A DNA stretch of 39,292 bases from Acidobacteriota bacterium. Lineage in GTDB: Bacteria; Acidobacteriota; Terriglobia; Acidiferrales; UBA7541. The position numbers were made by a program, and so were the translations under genes. Of the stretch, positions 16,678 to 26,023 are shown one piece after another. Numbering within the stretch: position 1 is the first letter of the stretch; every line of letters begins with the position of its first letter. The stretch is from assembly GCA_027307115.1 (NCBI GenBank), contig DAHUXN010000038.1:1-39292 (forward strand). Direction: 5' to 3'. Under the pieces are notes generated by a model, which was not told the DNA's origin, made no database searches, and saw only the letters and a program-made list of their open reading frames with translations.

Positions 16678-17709
16678 ATGGCCCCAGGCAAATCACGCGC
16701 GCAGAAAAATCGGCCTAGCTTGCCTAGACGCACGGACAAGCGCATTGACGCGTTGCTGTCGCTGCTTTCCGAAAACACGACGATCGTAATCAGCGGCGCA
16801 CAAATCGCGAAGGAAATTGGCGTGCGGCGTCAAACGGTGTGGCGCTGGATTGAAACGTTGCGCGCAGCCGGCGTAAAAGTGAAGGGGCATCCGCGGACGG
16901 GCTACCACATCGAGCGGGCGGCGGACGTACTGGCGCCGAAATTGCTTGCGCGAGGACTGCGTGGAACTCCTTTCGCGAAACATATTTTTCACTTTTTCAA
17001 AGTGGACTCGACGAATACGGTGGCGATGCGACTGGGAGAAGAAGGAGAAGCGCATGGAACGGTAGTCGTCGCGGAGGAACAAACATCCGGGCGCGGGCGC
17101 GCGGGACATTCGTGGCATTCGGAAAAAGCGGCGGGGATTTACGTGAGCATCTTGCTGCAACCGCAGATTTCTCCGATGTTGGCGCCGGCATTGACTCTGG
17201 TGGCTGGGCTGGCGGCATACGACGCGATCGCAGAAGGAAGCGGCCTGCTGCCAGACATTCGCTGGCCGAACGACGTGCTGCTGAAAGGCAAAAAGGTCTG
17301 CGGCATTCTGACGGAGATGCAAACCGAGCCGGATCGAATGCATTTTGCCGTGGTTGGAATTGGCATCAACGTGAATCAGTCGAAAATGCCTGGCGAGCTT
17401 GCAAGCATCGCGACGTCAATGCGAATGGAGACGGGGCGCGCCCATTCGCGGCTTGAACTCCTTGCGCGGTTGCTGTGGCACCTCGACCGCTACTACAATC
17501 AATTCATTGCCGAAGGGGCCGCGCCGATTTTGCGGAGGTTCGCGGAAGTATCGAGCTATTTTGAGGGCAAGCGCGTGAGGATCTCGACGAGCACGGACAA
17601 TTTCGTGGGAACAACGGCGGGGCTGGAACCGATGGGCATCTTGCGCGTGAAACGCGACGACGGAAAAATCGAAAGCGTGATTTCCGGCACGGTGGCAGAG
17701 GCGGAATGA
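16678..17709 (+). CDS. birA: Biotin-[acetyl-CoA-carboxylase] ligase with N-terminal HTH (BirA)
   Basis: Attaches biotin to the biotin carrier protein of acetyl-CoA carboxylase and may repress biotin genes. The N-terminal winged helix-turn-helix (about 37-80) contains [24 protein letters not shown]. The catalytic domain has [11 protein letters not shown] (the biotinyl-AMP loop), the core [19 protein letters not shown] and GIGINVNQ, then a C-terminal SH3-like domain. The 343-residue length fits the bifunctional, regulator-type class. The stop overlaps the coaX start (ATGA), so the two are probably co-translated. Confidence 0.96.
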   Translation: MAPGKSRAQKNRPSLPRRTDKRIDALLSLLSENTTIVISGAQIAKEIGVRRQTVWRWIETLRAAGVKVKGHPRTGYHIERAADVLAPKLLARGLRGTPFAKHIFHFFKVDSTNTVAMRLGEEGEAHGTVVVAEEQTSGRGRAGHSWHSEKAAGIYVSILLQPQISPMLAPALTLVAGLAAYDAIAEGSGLLPDIRWPNDVLLKGKKVCGILTEMQTEPDRMHFAVVGIGINVNQSKMPGELASIATSMRMETGRAHSRLELLARLLWHLDRYYNQFIAEGAAPILRRFAEVSSYFEGKRVRISTSTDNFVGTTAGLEPMGILRVKRDDGKIESVISGTVAEAE

Positions 17710-18560
17710 TGCTGCTGGCAATGGACGTGGGGAATACGAACACGGTGCTCGGCGTGTTTCGCGGCACCGAACTGCTGGCAAACTGGCGGCTGACGACGGC
17801 GCGCGACCAAACGACTGACGAATACGGAATCCTGACGCGAGAGCTTTTCACTTTGGCGGGACTGGCAGCGACAGAAATCAAGGGCGTGATGATTGCGTCC
17901 GTGGTGCCGTCGCTGAACGCGACTCTGGCGGAGATGGCGGAGCGATATTTCGGCCTGAAGGCGCTCTTCGTTGAACCGGGAATCAAGACAGGCATGCCGG
18001 TGCATTACGACAATCCGCAGGAAGTGGGCGCGGACCGAATCGCGAACGGCGTGGCCGCGTTTGTGAAATATGGCGGGCCGTGCGTGGTGGTGGATTTCGG
18101 CACGGCGATTAATTTCGACGTGGTGTCGAAACGCGGAGAATATCTGGGAGGCGTGCTCGCGCCCGGCGTAGGCATTTCCGCGGATGCGCTTTTTGCGCGC
18201 GCCGCCCGGCTCTTTCGAGTGGAGATCCGCGATCCCGGAAAGATTATCGGGACGAATACCGCGGCATCGATGCAGGCCGGGCTGTACTACGGCTTCACGG
18301 ATCTGGTTGACGGCATACTGGACCGCTTGAAAAAAGAATTGGGAACGGAGACGCGCGTGATCGCCACAGGCGGTCAGGCAGCACTGATTGGCGCGGGGTC
18401 GCGTCACATTCAAGATGTTGACGAGCACTTGACGCTGGAAGGATTGCGGATTCTCTGGGAGCGCAACGCGGCCACGGAAACAGCGAGTCCCCACGCTGCG
18501 GCGGAGCGCCGCGAAGGCGGCCGCAAGCCACCACCATCGGCGCGAAAGCCGGCGCGTTAG
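17706..18560 (+). CDS. coaX: Type III pantothenate kinase
   Basis: Catalyses ATP-dependent phosphorylation of pantothenate, the first step of coenzyme A synthesis. The ASKHA-fold motifs are visible: phosphate-binding DVGNTNT (7-13), [21 protein letters not shown] and [11 protein letters not shown]. The core is the usual 255-260 residues; the last 25 or so are an Arg/Pro/Ala-rich tail. The first ATG overlaps the birA stop, with a second ATG one codon on. The birA-coaX pairing is widespread in bacteria and supports both calls. Confidence 0.96.
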   Translation: MMLLAMDVGNTNTVLGVFRGTELLANWRLTTARDQTTDEYGILTRELFTLAGLAATEIKGVMIASVVPSLNATLAEMAERYFGLKALFVEPGIKTGMPVHYDNPQEVGADRIANGVAAFVKYGGPCVVVDFGTAINFDVVSKRGEYLGGVLAPGVGISADALFARAARLFRVEIRDPGKIIGTNTAASMQAGLYYGFTDLVDGILDRLKKELGTETRVIATGGQAALIGAGSRHIQDVDEHLTLEGLRILWERNAATETASPHAAAERREGGRKPPPSARKPAR

Positions 18561-18573
18561 TTGCGTTGCGACG

Positions 18574-19302
18574 ATGGCGGAATTCAACTACTTCAATTAT
18601 TTCACCGAAATCGAAGAACACTTTTGGCGCAAGCGCGGGGCGCATCTATTGGTGTCGCCGCTGGATTGGGCAATTTTGGAAACGTGGCAGAAAGCGGGAA
18701 TTCCGTTGGGAGCCGTGCTGAAAGGGATCGACCGGGCGTTTGAAAGCTACGGGCGCTCGCGGCGCGGGACGGCGGGACGCACGCTGAAAAGTTTGGCGTA
18801 CTGCGTGGACGCGGTGCTCGACGCGGCCGCGGAGGTACGGGAAGCAGCAGTAGGAAAAGGCCCGGAAGGACACGCCAGAGCCGCCGCAGCAGAACCATTT
18901 TCGCGGGAGGAATTGGCGCGCTATCTGGACGACTGTATTTGCAAGCTGCGTTTGGGGGCAGAGCAATTTGCAGGCACGTCGCAGGAGCTCGCGAAACGGT
19001 TTATGGAAATCGCGCGCGGGGTGGCAGAAGCGAAGATGACGCTGGACGCTCCCGCGCATCTCGACCTGGAAGAACTCGAACGCAGGTTAACCGTATTTGA
19101 AGACAAGCTCTCAGCCACGCTGACTTCCGCCGCCGATGCGGACACGATGCTCGCGGTGAGGCGCGAGATGGACAGCGCACTCGCGCCGTACCGGCGAAAG
19201 ATGTCGGCGGGGCAACTCGCGCTGGTGGAAAGACAATATATTCAGAAGCGACTGTTTGAACTTTACCGAGTATCGAGACTGAGCCTCTACTATTTGAAGT
19301 AA
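18574..19302 (+). CDS. Conserved protein of unknown function (FNYFNYF-TEIEEHF type)
   Basis: I cannot name a family for this 242-residue protein. It starts MAEFNYFNYFTEIEEHFWRK, followed by SPLDWAILETWQKAGIPL and VLKGIDRAFE. This phrase vaguely recalls DnaD-like or replication-protein helices, but that is not strong enough to call. The rest is predicted mostly helical, with charged amphipathic stretches, no signal peptide and no membrane segment. It lies 13 bases after coaX and 34 before rlmD, so it is probably co-transcribed with them. Similar hypothetical proteins next to coaX occur in acidobacterial genomes as far as I recall. Confidence 0.8.
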   Translation: MAEFNYFNYFTEIEEHFWRKRGAHLLVSPLDWAILETWQKAGIPLGAVLKGIDRAFESYGRSRRGTAGRTLKSLAYCVDAVLDAAAEVREAAVGKGPEGHARAAAAEPFSREELARYLDDCICKLRLGAEQFAGTSQELAKRFMEIARGVAEAKMTLDAPAHLDLEELERRLTVFEDKLSATLTSAADADTMLAVRREMDSALAPYRRKMSAGQLALVERQYIQKRLFELYRVSRLSLYYLK

Positions 19303-19336
19303 TCCACGAGCGACGTCGGCCGGGATTCCACAAACT

Positions 19337-20644
19337 ATGCGCGTACAAATCGAAAAGCTTGTTTACGGAGGCGAGGGACTCGCGCACGCGAACGGCGAGG
19401 CCGTGTTTGTGCCATTTGTGCTGCCCGGCGAAGAAGTGGAGATCGAAGCGGAAGAGCGGAAGAAGAAATTCGTCCGCGGGCGACTGACGCGAGTGGTGAC
19501 TGCTTCGCCGGAACGCGTTGACGCGCAATGCCCGCACTTCGGCGTCTGCGGCGGTTGCGACTACCAGCACATCTCGTACGAGGCGCAGCTTCGCCACAAA
19601 GAACAGATCCTTCGCGAAACCTTGCGACGCCTTGGCAAGATCGACTGGACAGGTGCGATAACGGTTCACGCGTCGCCGCCGTGGCAGTATCGCAACCGCG
19701 CGCAGTGGAAGATTCGGCCGACTGCCGGAGATCGCGCGAACACGTCCGCCAGCGGGCCCCCCGGCATCGGATATTTTCGCGCTGGATCTTCGACGCTGTG
19801 CCCCGTGGAAGTTTGTCCGATCCTTTCGCCGAAACTGTTCGCGACGTTTGAAGCGCTGCGTATCGCTTTGCGCGAAGGGAAATTGCCAGAAACATTGCGG
19901 GAAGTGGAGACGTTCGTCGATGCCGAGGATCACGGCGTCCTGCTGAATATTTCATGCACCTCGCTTCCGCGTGCGGCGGAATCAATCGCACAAATGCTCA
20001 GCGAAAGAATCGCGGATGTGAAGAGCATCCTCATACAGGACGTGCGCGGCGAGCGAATGTCGCTGCACGGCCCCGGATTTCTGCAATACAAGGTAGCGCA
20101 GAATAGTTTTCGAGTGGGGCACATGTCTTTTTTTCAGGTGAACCGATTTTTGGTGGAGGAAATGGCGAGCATCGTCGCGACTGCGGCGGGAAGTGGTGAA
20201 GTGGCTGTGGATTTATATGCGGGCGTGGGACTGTTCGCGATGTCACTGGCGAAACGCTTCGAACGCGTGGAAGCGGTCGAGGCGAATCCTGCATCGGCGC
20301 GCGATCTGGAGACGAACGCGGGCTTGAGCGGGAAGACGATTGCGGCGCGAAATGATTCGACGGAAGCGTTTCTTGCCGCATGGAAGCGGAAGCGCGGCGT
20401 GGCGGCGCCCGATGTGGTCATTGCGGACCCGCCGCGCGCGGGAATCGAGCCAGAGGCTCTGGAAACACTGATTGAGATCGCGCCGCAGCGAATCGTCTAC
20501 GTATCGTGCGATCCATCGACGCTGGCGCGCGATCTGGCAAAACTGTGCGGGAAAGCGTATGCTCTCCAGGAACTTTACCTATTTGATATGTTCCCACACA
20601 CCTATCATATCGAGGCGATCGCGCGGCTAGAGCGAGTCCGGTGA
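19337..20644 (+). CDS. rlmD: 23S rRNA (uracil-5)-methyltransferase, RlmD/RumA family
   Basis: SAM-dependent methyltransferase forming 5-methyluridine in 23S rRNA. An N-terminal TRAM domain (about 1-55) is followed by an iron-sulfur cluster site with Cys65, Cys71, Cys74 (CPHFGVCGGC) and probably Cys155. The catalytic domain has DLYAGVGLFAM (SAM binding), DPPRAGIEPEAL and YVSCDPSTLARDL, which carries the nucleophilic Cys. Length (435) fits. RlmD, RlmCD and TrmA relatives share these motifs, so the exact uridine target is less certain than the family. Its stop overlaps the comEC GTG start by four bases. Confidence 0.9.
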   Translation: MRVQIEKLVYGGEGLAHANGEAVFVPFVLPGEEVEIEAEERKKKFVRGRLTRVVTASPERVDAQCPHFGVCGGCDYQHISYEAQLRHKEQILRETLRRLGKIDWTGAITVHASPPWQYRNRAQWKIRPTAGDRANTSASGPPGIGYFRAGSSTLCPVEVCPILSPKLFATFEALRIALREGKLPETLREVETFVDAEDHGVLLNISCTSLPRAAESIAQMLSERIADVKSILIQDVRGERMSLHGPGFLQYKVAQNSFRVGHMSFFQVNRFLVEEMASIVATAAGSGEVAVDLYAGVGLFAMSLAKRFERVEAVEANPASARDLETNAGLSGKTIAARNDSTEAFLAAWKRKRGVAAPDVVIADPPRAGIEPEALETLIEIAPQRIVYVSCDPSTLARDLAKLCGKAYALQELYLFDMFPHTYHIEAIARLERVR

Positions 20645-23283
20645 AACTGCCGGCACTGTGGCTTGGACTTGCGTTCGCTTCCGGTATCGCCGCTGGCAAA
20701 TTCCCCCATACACGCCCGACACTTTGGATTACAGCCGCAACGCTTGCAATTCTGATGGGCCTGTTTCTCGCATCGCTGTGGAAGAAAATTGTGGCGGCGG
20801 GGATTTGCGCGCTGGTGGCATGGTTTGCACTGGGCGCGTTGGCGATGCAACTGGAGCGGCGCAATGTTGCACTCGACGATGTGGCCGGCCTTGTCGAATC
20901 GGGCAAAATCGATACGAGCCAAGCTCTACGTTGGCGTGGAATCCTACGCGAAGATCCAGAGCGTTTGCCGTGGGGAGTCCGCTACACAATTGATTTGGCG
21001 AGCGTGGAAGCTGAGGGGCGAACAATCGTGGTTCGCGGCGGTCTGCGGCTCAATTATTATTTCGGCCACAACGGCGACACGCTTCCGCAGTTGCGCGCAG
21101 GGGATCGGGTTGAAGCTCTTTGCCGCGCGCGCATTCCACGAAACTATCAGGACCCGGGCGCGTTTGATGAGCGCGGATTTCTGGAGCGGCAGAATATCGA
21201 ACTGCTCGGCACTCTGCGCAGCACGGAACTGATCGAAACCGACGGCCCGGCAAATGTTTCCATCGCGCGGCGTTTCGCACGGGCCCGCGGAGATTTGCTG
21301 TCCAGGTTGGATCATCTCTACTCCGGCCAGCCGCAGCGCACTTCGGTGCTGCGTGCCATGTTGCTTGGCGACCGCAATTTTGTGAATTCCGAACTCGCGG
21401 AGAGCTTTCAGAAGACGGCGGCATTTCACGTGCTTGTTGTCGCGGGATTGCACGTTGGCGCGCTGGCGGTTTTTGTGTTCTGGCTGTGCCGTTTGCTGCG
21501 TCTGCCGCTTGGCGCAACGACCGTGGTAACGCTGGTTGTGCTCGCGGGATATTTGGGCGTGGTGCAGGAGCGTCCGCCAATTTTGCGCGCGGCGCTGATG
21601 ACCGCGATTTTCTTGTTTGCGCGATTATTGTTCCGGCGCGTCGCTCTGGTGAACACAGTGGCGCTCGCTGCGCTGATTCTGTTGATCGCGCGACCTGATG
21701 AAGTCTTCGACGCCAGCTATCAGCTTTCGTTCCTCGCGGCAGGAGTAATTGCGGGACTGGCTGTGCCGTGGATCGATCGCACAAGCAGCCCTATACGCCG
21801 GGCGCTGGAGCACATCGGCGACGTCACTCGTGACCGGCTGCATTCGCCGCGCGCCACGCAGTTCCGCCTGGATCTTCGAGCCGCTGCGAACGGGCTTGCG
21901 CTGAGGCTTCCGAAACGCTTATCGGCTTTGGCAGAGCCACTATTTGCCGTGCCTGTGCGGGTGGGGCTGCGACTATGGGAAGTTGTGTTGCTGTCGTTCT
22001 GCATTCAACTTGGCATGATGCCTTTGTTGGCGCTTTATTTTCATCGCGTCAGTTTATCGGGACCCGCCAGCAACGTGCTTGCCGTGCTGCTGACGACGCT
22101 GATTGTGCCTCTCGGGTTCTTGTCTTTAGTGGCCACATACGTCTGGAGTGCATTGGCTGCGGCAATCGCGAAGGTGACGGGACTGCTTGTAGCAGTCCTG
22201 CTCTCGTGCGTTGGGTGGTTTAGCAGTCTGCCGCGAATGTCTTGGCGAATTCCGGAACCACCTCAATGGTTTTTGGCTGTCTTTATGGCGATTCTGATTT
22301 GTCTGGCGGCGCTTGCGTGGCTGGCAGCGCAGCAGTTGGAGAGAAATCGCACTGGTACTGGCAACATACGAAAGCGGCGCACTCTTGAATGGCTGACTCT
22401 GGCCGCGCTGTTAGCGGCGGCGGTTGTGGTGGGGACCTATCCTTTCGGGCCTGGGCTTGCGCGCGGAAAACTCGAAGCGACGGTCCTCGACGTTGGGCAG
22501 GGCGATTCGATTTTTGTGGCCTTCCCTGACGGGCGAACGATGCTGATCGACGGCGGTGGCGCGGCTGGCGCGGAACGCGTGGGCGGCTATCAATCGGGAA
22601 TTGATGTGGGAGAACAGGTGGTGTCTCCGTACCTTTGGTCACGGGGCATCAAGAAACTGGACGTGGTTTTGCTCAGCCATGCACATCACGATCACATTGA
22701 TGGGTTGCGAGCGGTACTCAACAATTTTCGCGTGGGAGAACTATGGGTTGGGCGCGACGAAAATGCGCCGGCATATCGGGCATTGCTCGCTCAAGCCACG
22801 GCGCGCCACGTGAAGATTGTTCACCAGGAGCAGGGAGAAGTTTTCAACTGGGATGGAGTCGAAGGACAAATCCTGTGGCCGGCCGACCCGACGGAAGCGC
22901 CCGCGGCGGCGAACAATGACTCCGTCGTGTTGCGGCTAGAGGACGGAAAAATTCGATTTTTATTGCCGGGCGATATCGAGAAGCAGGTCGAAAGCACGCT
23001 TACGCGGGAACACGACCCACTCGGAGCGGATTTTTTGAAGGTTCCTCATCATGGAAGCAAGACATCGTCAACCGAACCTTTTCTCGATGCGGTGGCCCCG
23101 CGAATCGCCGTGATTTCCGTGGGCGAGGGCAATTCGTACGCCCTCCCGAACGCAGAAACGGTCGAGAGGTATCACGCCAAAAACATCAAGCTACTGCAAA
23201 CGGACCAGGCGGGAGCGGTTACAGCGTCGACGGACGGGCGCACATTAACTGTGCGGGCGTTTGTCTCGGCCCAGGTGCGCTAG
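20641..23283 (+). CDS. comEC: ComEC/Rec2-family DNA uptake channel
   Basis: Inner-membrane protein expected to carry single-stranded DNA into the cytoplasm during natural transformation. It has an N-terminal DUF4131-like region (about 30-190), the multi-helix Competence domain (about 230-560, with AFHVLVVAGLHVGALAVF), and a C-terminal metallo-beta-lactamase-like domain from about 612 (VLDVGQGDSIFVAFPDG, LIDGGG, and the metal-binding LSHAHHDHIDG near 677). The full domain set in 880 residues means the gene looks intact. It starts with GTG and overlaps rlmD. No other com gene is in the window. Confidence 0.95.
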   Translation: MKLPALWLGLAFASGIAAGKFPHTRPTLWITAATLAILMGLFLASLWKKIVAAGICALVAWFALGALAMQLERRNVALDDVAGLVESGKIDTSQALRWRGILREDPERLPWGVRYTIDLASVEAEGRTIVVRGGLRLNYYFGHNGDTLPQLRAGDRVEALCRARIPRNYQDPGAFDERGFLERQNIELLGTLRSTELIETDGPANVSIARRFARARGDLLSRLDHLYSGQPQRTSVLRAMLLGDRNFVNSELAESFQKTAAFHVLVVAGLHVGALAVFVFWLCRLLRLPLGATTVVTLVVLAGYLGVVQERPPILRAALMTAIFLFARLLFRRVALVNTVALAALILLIARPDEVFDASYQLSFLAAGVIAGLAVPWIDRTSSPIRRALEHIGDVTRDRLHSPRATQFRLDLRAAANGLALRLPKRLSALAEPLFAVPVRVGLRLWEVVLLSFCIQLGMMPLLALYFHRVSLSGPASNVLAVLLTTLIVPLGFLSLVATYVWSALAAAIAKVTGLLVAVLLSCVGWFSSLPRMSWRIPEPPQWFLAVFMAILICLAALAWLAAQQLERNRTGTGNIRKRRTLEWLTLAALLAAAVVVGTYPFGPGLARGKLEATVLDVGQGDSIFVAFPDGRTMLIDGGGAAGAERVGGYQSGIDVGEQVVSPYLWSRGIKKLDVVLLSHAHHDHIDGLRAVLNNFRVGELWVGRDENAPAYRALLAQATARHVKIVHQEQGEVFNWDGVEGQILWPADPTEAPAAANNDSVVLRLEDGKIRFLLPGDIEKQVESTLTREHDPLGADFLKVPHHGSKTSSTEPFLDAVAPRIAVISVGEGNSYALPNAETVERYHAKNIKLLQTDQAGAVTASTDGRTLTVRAFVSAQVR

Positions 23284-23315
23284 GGATCTGGAAATGCCAG
23301 CAGTACAGCGGAGAT

Positions 23316-23597
23316 TTACGACTGGGAATCTTCCGGGGTTTCGAGCTCGATACCTTCGTTGCTCTTCAGGTATTCCGCGATAATCTTTCGCGCCTTGTCG
23401 GCCTGGGATTCGAGCACGATTACGTCGGAGCTGTGAAAATCATCGCCTGCCTCAGCCATCGGGAAAGGATCCGTAGTGGATGAACCGGGAGACGCAATGC
23501 CGGCGCTTTCCAGCAGGCCGCGAATCACCATTGCCTCAGTGTTCGAGCCAGCCGAGTGAATTACGACCGTCTTGTCCCGTCTGGAATCTGGCGGCAA
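23316..23597 (-). CDS. DUF2007-like small signal-transducing protein
   Basis: A 93-residue cytoplasmic protein with the pattern of DUF2007: VVIHSAGSNTEAMVIRGLLESAGI at the N-terminus and VIVLESQADKARKIIAEYL near the end. Family members are often called putative signal-transducing proteins; no activity is proven. The start is TTG at 23597 (the codons read TTG CCG CCA GAT), supported by AGGAG four bases upstream. It converges on comEC (32-base gap, no clear terminator) and diverges from guaB. Confidence 0.8.
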   Translation of the reverse strand: MPPDSRRDKTVVIHSAGSNTEAMVIRGLLESAGIASPGSSTTDPFPMAEAGDDFHSSDVIVLESQADKARKIIAEYLKSNEGIELETPEDSQS

Positions 23598-23727
23598 AGC
23601 AACTCCTGGTATTCAACGTATGCCCGTCCTGGGCTTCAGGGCTGCCTTGATATTAATCCAAGAAGCCGCACCGGGCCAGCTATGATTCCGAAGGTGGGTA
23701 AATATGGTCAACACCGAGACCGAAAAG

Positions 23728-23754
23728 CCCCACGCTCACAAGACGAGCATGGGG
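23728..23754. repeat. Interspersed hairpin repeat, family B copy 2
   Basis: CCCCACGCT and AGCATGGGG arms around a 9-base loop. The stem is extended one more G-C pair, and GCACC follows as in the copy at 11676. Confidence 0.6.
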
Positions 23755-23844
23755 CACCCGAAGAGGCCAAGCCCTCACTCGCGCCGCCCGCCGGTGGAAA
23801 GGACAGGGCCGAAAGAGCAAAGCGACGTCGAGCCGTCGCACTCC

Positions 23845-23878
23845 AAAAAACACGGGCCGCACAGGCTAACGGCCCGTG
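23845..23878 (-). terminator. Hairpin with A6/U6 flank, intrinsic-terminator-like on the minus strand
   Basis: CACGGGCCG (23851-23859) and CGGCCCGTG (23870-23878) form a perfect 9-bp stem over a 10-base loop. Six A residues at 23845-23850 become U6 right after the stem on the minus strand. The loop, CACAGGCTAA, is the start of repeat A. A terminator is plausible from shape, but no minus-strand gene is known to end here. Confidence 0.35.
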
Positions 23879-23892
23879 GCCACCGGGCGCGC

Positions 23893-23921
23893 TTGATTTC
23901 GCGCGTGTACGCGCATACAAT
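23893..23921 (+). promoter_or_regulatory. Promoter for guaB
   Basis: TTGATT (23893-23898), a 17-base spacer and TACAAT (23916-23921) form the best sigma-70-like promoter in the window. The predicted start point near 23928 gives a leader of about 114 bases. Confidence 0.6.
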
Positions 23922-23969
23922 GGCTTCTTCACAGATGAGGGATTTTTGTCACAGGAAAATTGGACTCGC

Positions 23970-24002
23970 GCCCGGCAACCCTTGCTGGGCTTTGGCGTTT
24001 TT
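23970..24002 (+). promoter_or_regulatory. Hairpin and T-run in the guaB leader (possible attenuator)
   Basis: GCCCGGCAA and TTGCTGGGC pair over nine positions (one G-U) with a CCC loop (23970-23990). A run of five T follows at 23998-24002, seven bases after the stem. The gap before the T-run makes a classical terminator doubtful. I do not recognise a known riboswitch class. Confidence 0.3.
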
Positions 24003-24041
24003 AGGGCCTGAAAAATCTCTTCGCGACATTCAAGGAGCAGA

Positions 24042-25505
24042 ATGAATCCTGATGGACATATTGCCGAAGCGCTGACTTTCGACGATGTGCTGCTGCTGCC
24101 GGGGAAATCGTCCGTGTTGCCGGCGGAGACGGACACGCGTACGTGCCTGACGCGCAAACTCGCGCTGAACATTCCCGTGGTGGCGGCGGCGATGGACACG
24201 GTGACGGAATCGCGGCTGGCGATTGCGCTGGCACGGCAAGGCGGCTTTGGATTCGTGCATCGCAACATGACCGTGGAACGCGAAGCGGAGGAAATCGACC
24301 GCGTGAAGCGTTCGGAAAGCGGAATGATTGTGGACCCGGTGACGATTGCGCCGGAACTGTCGTTGCGTCACGCGCTCGACATCATGAATAAATACAAAGT
24401 GTCCGGACTCCCCGTGACGCGCGGAACGAAGCTGGTGGGAATCCTGACCAACCGCGACCTGCGCTTCGAGCGCAATCTGGACCAGCCCGTCAGCGCCGTG
24501 ATGACAAAAGACAATCTGATCACCGTCGCGGTGGGCACCACTTTGGATGAAGCGGAACGGTTGCTCCAGCGGCATCGCATCGAAAAACTTTTGGTGGTCG
24601 ACAAGGATTTCAATCTGAAGGGCCTGATCACCGTAAAGGACATTCAGAAAAAAATCGAATTCCCCATCGCGGCGAAAGACGAACATGGGCGGCTGCGGGT
24701 GGGCGCGGCGATTGGCGCGACCGGGGATTTTCTGGAACGCGCGGTCGAATTGGCGAAGGCCGGGGCGGATGCACTGGCGATCGATACGGCTCACGGGCAT
24801 TCCGTTCGCGTGATGGAGGCCATCAAAAAAGTGAAGCATCGCCTGCCAGAGATGCAGCTTCTTGCCGGAAACGTGGCGACGGAAGAGGGCGCGCGCGAAT
24901 TGATATCGCTGGGCATCGATGGAATCAAAGTGGGCGTGGGGCCGGGGTCCATTTGCACCACGCGCGTGGTGACGGGCGCCGGCGTGCCGCAAATCACCGC
25001 GATTCTGGAAACGTCGAGAGCCGCGCAAGGGACGGGCGTGCCGATTATCGCCGATGGCGGAATCAAATTTTCGGGCGATATCACGAAGGCGCTGGCCGCT
25101 GGCGCGTCCGCGGTGATGATTGGCGGACTTTTCGCGGGCACCGAGGAGGCTCCCGGCGAAACGATTTTATACCAAGGGCGCACGTACAAATCCTACCGCG
25201 GCATGGGTTCGCTGGGCGCGATGGAAGCGGGATCGGCGGACCGCTATGCGCAGGAAGGCGCGGAACGGGGGAAATCCGTACCGGAAGGAATTGAAGGACA
25301 AGTTCCGTACAAAGGTCCGCTCTCGGGGCTGGTCGAACAATTGGTTGGGGGATTGCGCAGCGGCATGGGTTATTGCGGAGCGGGGACCATTCGGGAGTTG
25401 CAGGAGCGCGCAAAATTTATTCGCATTACTTCGGCCGGCCTACGCGAAAGCCACGTGCACGACGTAATCATCACGCGCGAAGCTCCGAATTATCGCCTTG
25501 AGTAA
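24042..25505 (+). CDS. guaB: Inosine-5'-monophosphate dehydrogenase
   Basis: Oxidises IMP to XMP with NAD, the committed step to guanine nucleotides. The TIM barrel starts [18 protein letters not shown] pair of CBS domains is inserted at about 92-205, with typical phrases such as [20 protein letters not shown]. The catalytic loop is [16 protein letters not shown] with Cys305, followed by the flap RGMGSLGAM. At 487 residues it is a normal bacterial enzyme. The ATG is preceded by AAGGAG six bases upstream. It has its own promoter and is followed by the overlapping VanZ-like gene. Confidence 0.98.
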   Translation: MNPDGHIAEALTFDDVLLLPGKSSVLPAETDTRTCLTRKLALNIPVVAAAMDTVTESRLAIALARQGGFGFVHRNMTVEREAEEIDRVKRSESGMIVDPVTIAPELSLRHALDIMNKYKVSGLPVTRGTKLVGILTNRDLRFERNLDQPVSAVMTKDNLITVAVGTTLDEAERLLQRHRIEKLLVVDKDFNLKGLITVKDIQKKIEFPIAAKDEHGRLRVGAAIGATGDFLERAVELAKAGADALAIDTAHGHSVRVMEAIKKVKHRLPEMQLLAGNVATEEGARELISLGIDGIKVGVGPGSICTTRVVTGAGVPQITAILETSRAAQGTGVPIIADGGIKFSGDITKALAAGASAVMIGGLFAGTEEAPGETILYQGRTYKSYRGMGSLGAMEAGSADRYAQEGAERGKSVPEGIEGQVPYKGPLSGLVEQLVGGLRSGMGYCGAGTIRELQERAKFIRITSAGLRESHVHDVIITREAPNYRLE

Positions 25506-25965
25506 GCTGCGCTGGGTCGCGCGCCAGTGGCCTTTGTTCCTATGGGCCGCGCTGATCTGGACTTTTTCGACGCACTGGTTCACGGGCGCGAACACTTCGC
25601 GCATCATTTTCCCGATTCTGCGCTTCCTATTCCCTCACGCGCCGTTTATTTTCCTGATTCACGCGCACGACTTCATCCGCAAGTGCGCTCACCTTTTCGA
25701 GTATTTTGTCTTCGGCCTGCTATTGCTGCGCACATTTCGCAACGGGCGACCGGGATTCAGAATTACTTGGGCGCTGGCGGCGATTCTGATTGTTTTCGGC
25801 TATGCCTGCGTGGACGAACTGCATCAGTCTTTTGTTCCCGGGCGCGGCGTGGAATTCGCCGACGTGCTGCTCGACACGACGGCGGGGACGTTCGCGCAGA
25901 TTTCGGCGTGGCTGTGGATTGCGGCGCACAGAAAACGCGCCACAGAATCCGAACGCCGGGCCTAG
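25498..25965 (+). CDS. VanZ-like membrane protein
   Basis: A 155-residue protein with about four hydrophobic segments and the VanZ-family pattern: WTFSTHW near the N-terminus, [20 protein letters not shown] in the middle, and the signature [25 protein letters not shown]. VanZ itself raises teicoplanin resistance, but most chromosomal members have no known function and this one has no van genes around it. The start is taken as TTG 25498, which overlaps the last codons of guaB by eight bases; the ribosome binding site is poor, so coupling to guaB translation is likely. Confidence 0.82.
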   Translation: MSKLRWVARQWPLFLWAALIWTFSTHWFTGANTSRIIFPILRFLFPHAPFIFLIHAHDFIRKCAHLFEYFVFGLLLLRTFRNGRPGFRITWALAAILIVFGYACVDELHQSFVPGRGVEFADVLLDTTAGTFAQISAWLWIAAHRKRATESERRA

Positions 25966-25991
25966 AGCTATGCGCGCTTGACTGGCGGGAG

Positions 25992-25997
25992 TAGAAT
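25992..25997 (+). promoter_or_regulatory. Possible -10 element before the cytochrome c gene
   Basis: TAGAAT lies 26 bases before the cytochrome ATG in the short gap after the VanZ-like gene. TTGACT is nearby but only eight bases away, so a proper -35 is missing. The same TAGAAT word is used in the candidate aroC promoter. Confidence 0.2.
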
Positions 25998-26023
25998 GGC
26001 GCCGAGTTGGTCAGGAGTTTGCC

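Larger units (their letters stand above)
23598..24041. other. Divergent regulatory region before guaB
   Basis: No gene is supported in these 444 bases. The region contains repeat B copy 2 (23728-23754), a strong hairpin with an A6 tract (23845-23878), a sigma-70-like promoter (23893-23921), and a guaB leader of about 114 bases with its own hairpin (23970-23990) and a following T5 run. Confidence 0.6.

Noticed and set aside
23556-24045. Open frames of 113-151 codons in the guaB upstream region
   Set aside because: They cross the guaB promoter and repeat hairpins and end in the guaB start region; composition looks non-coding.
25498-25965. VanZ-like gene as a sign of glycopeptide resistance
   Set aside because: No vanA, vanH, vanX or regulator genes are nearby; chromosomal VanZ-family proteins are common and mostly of unknown function.
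25978-25997. TTGACT plus TAGAAT as a complete promoter for the cytochrome c gene
   Set aside because: The spacer is only eight bases, far too short for a sigma-70 promoter; only the -10 word is kept as a weak candidate.
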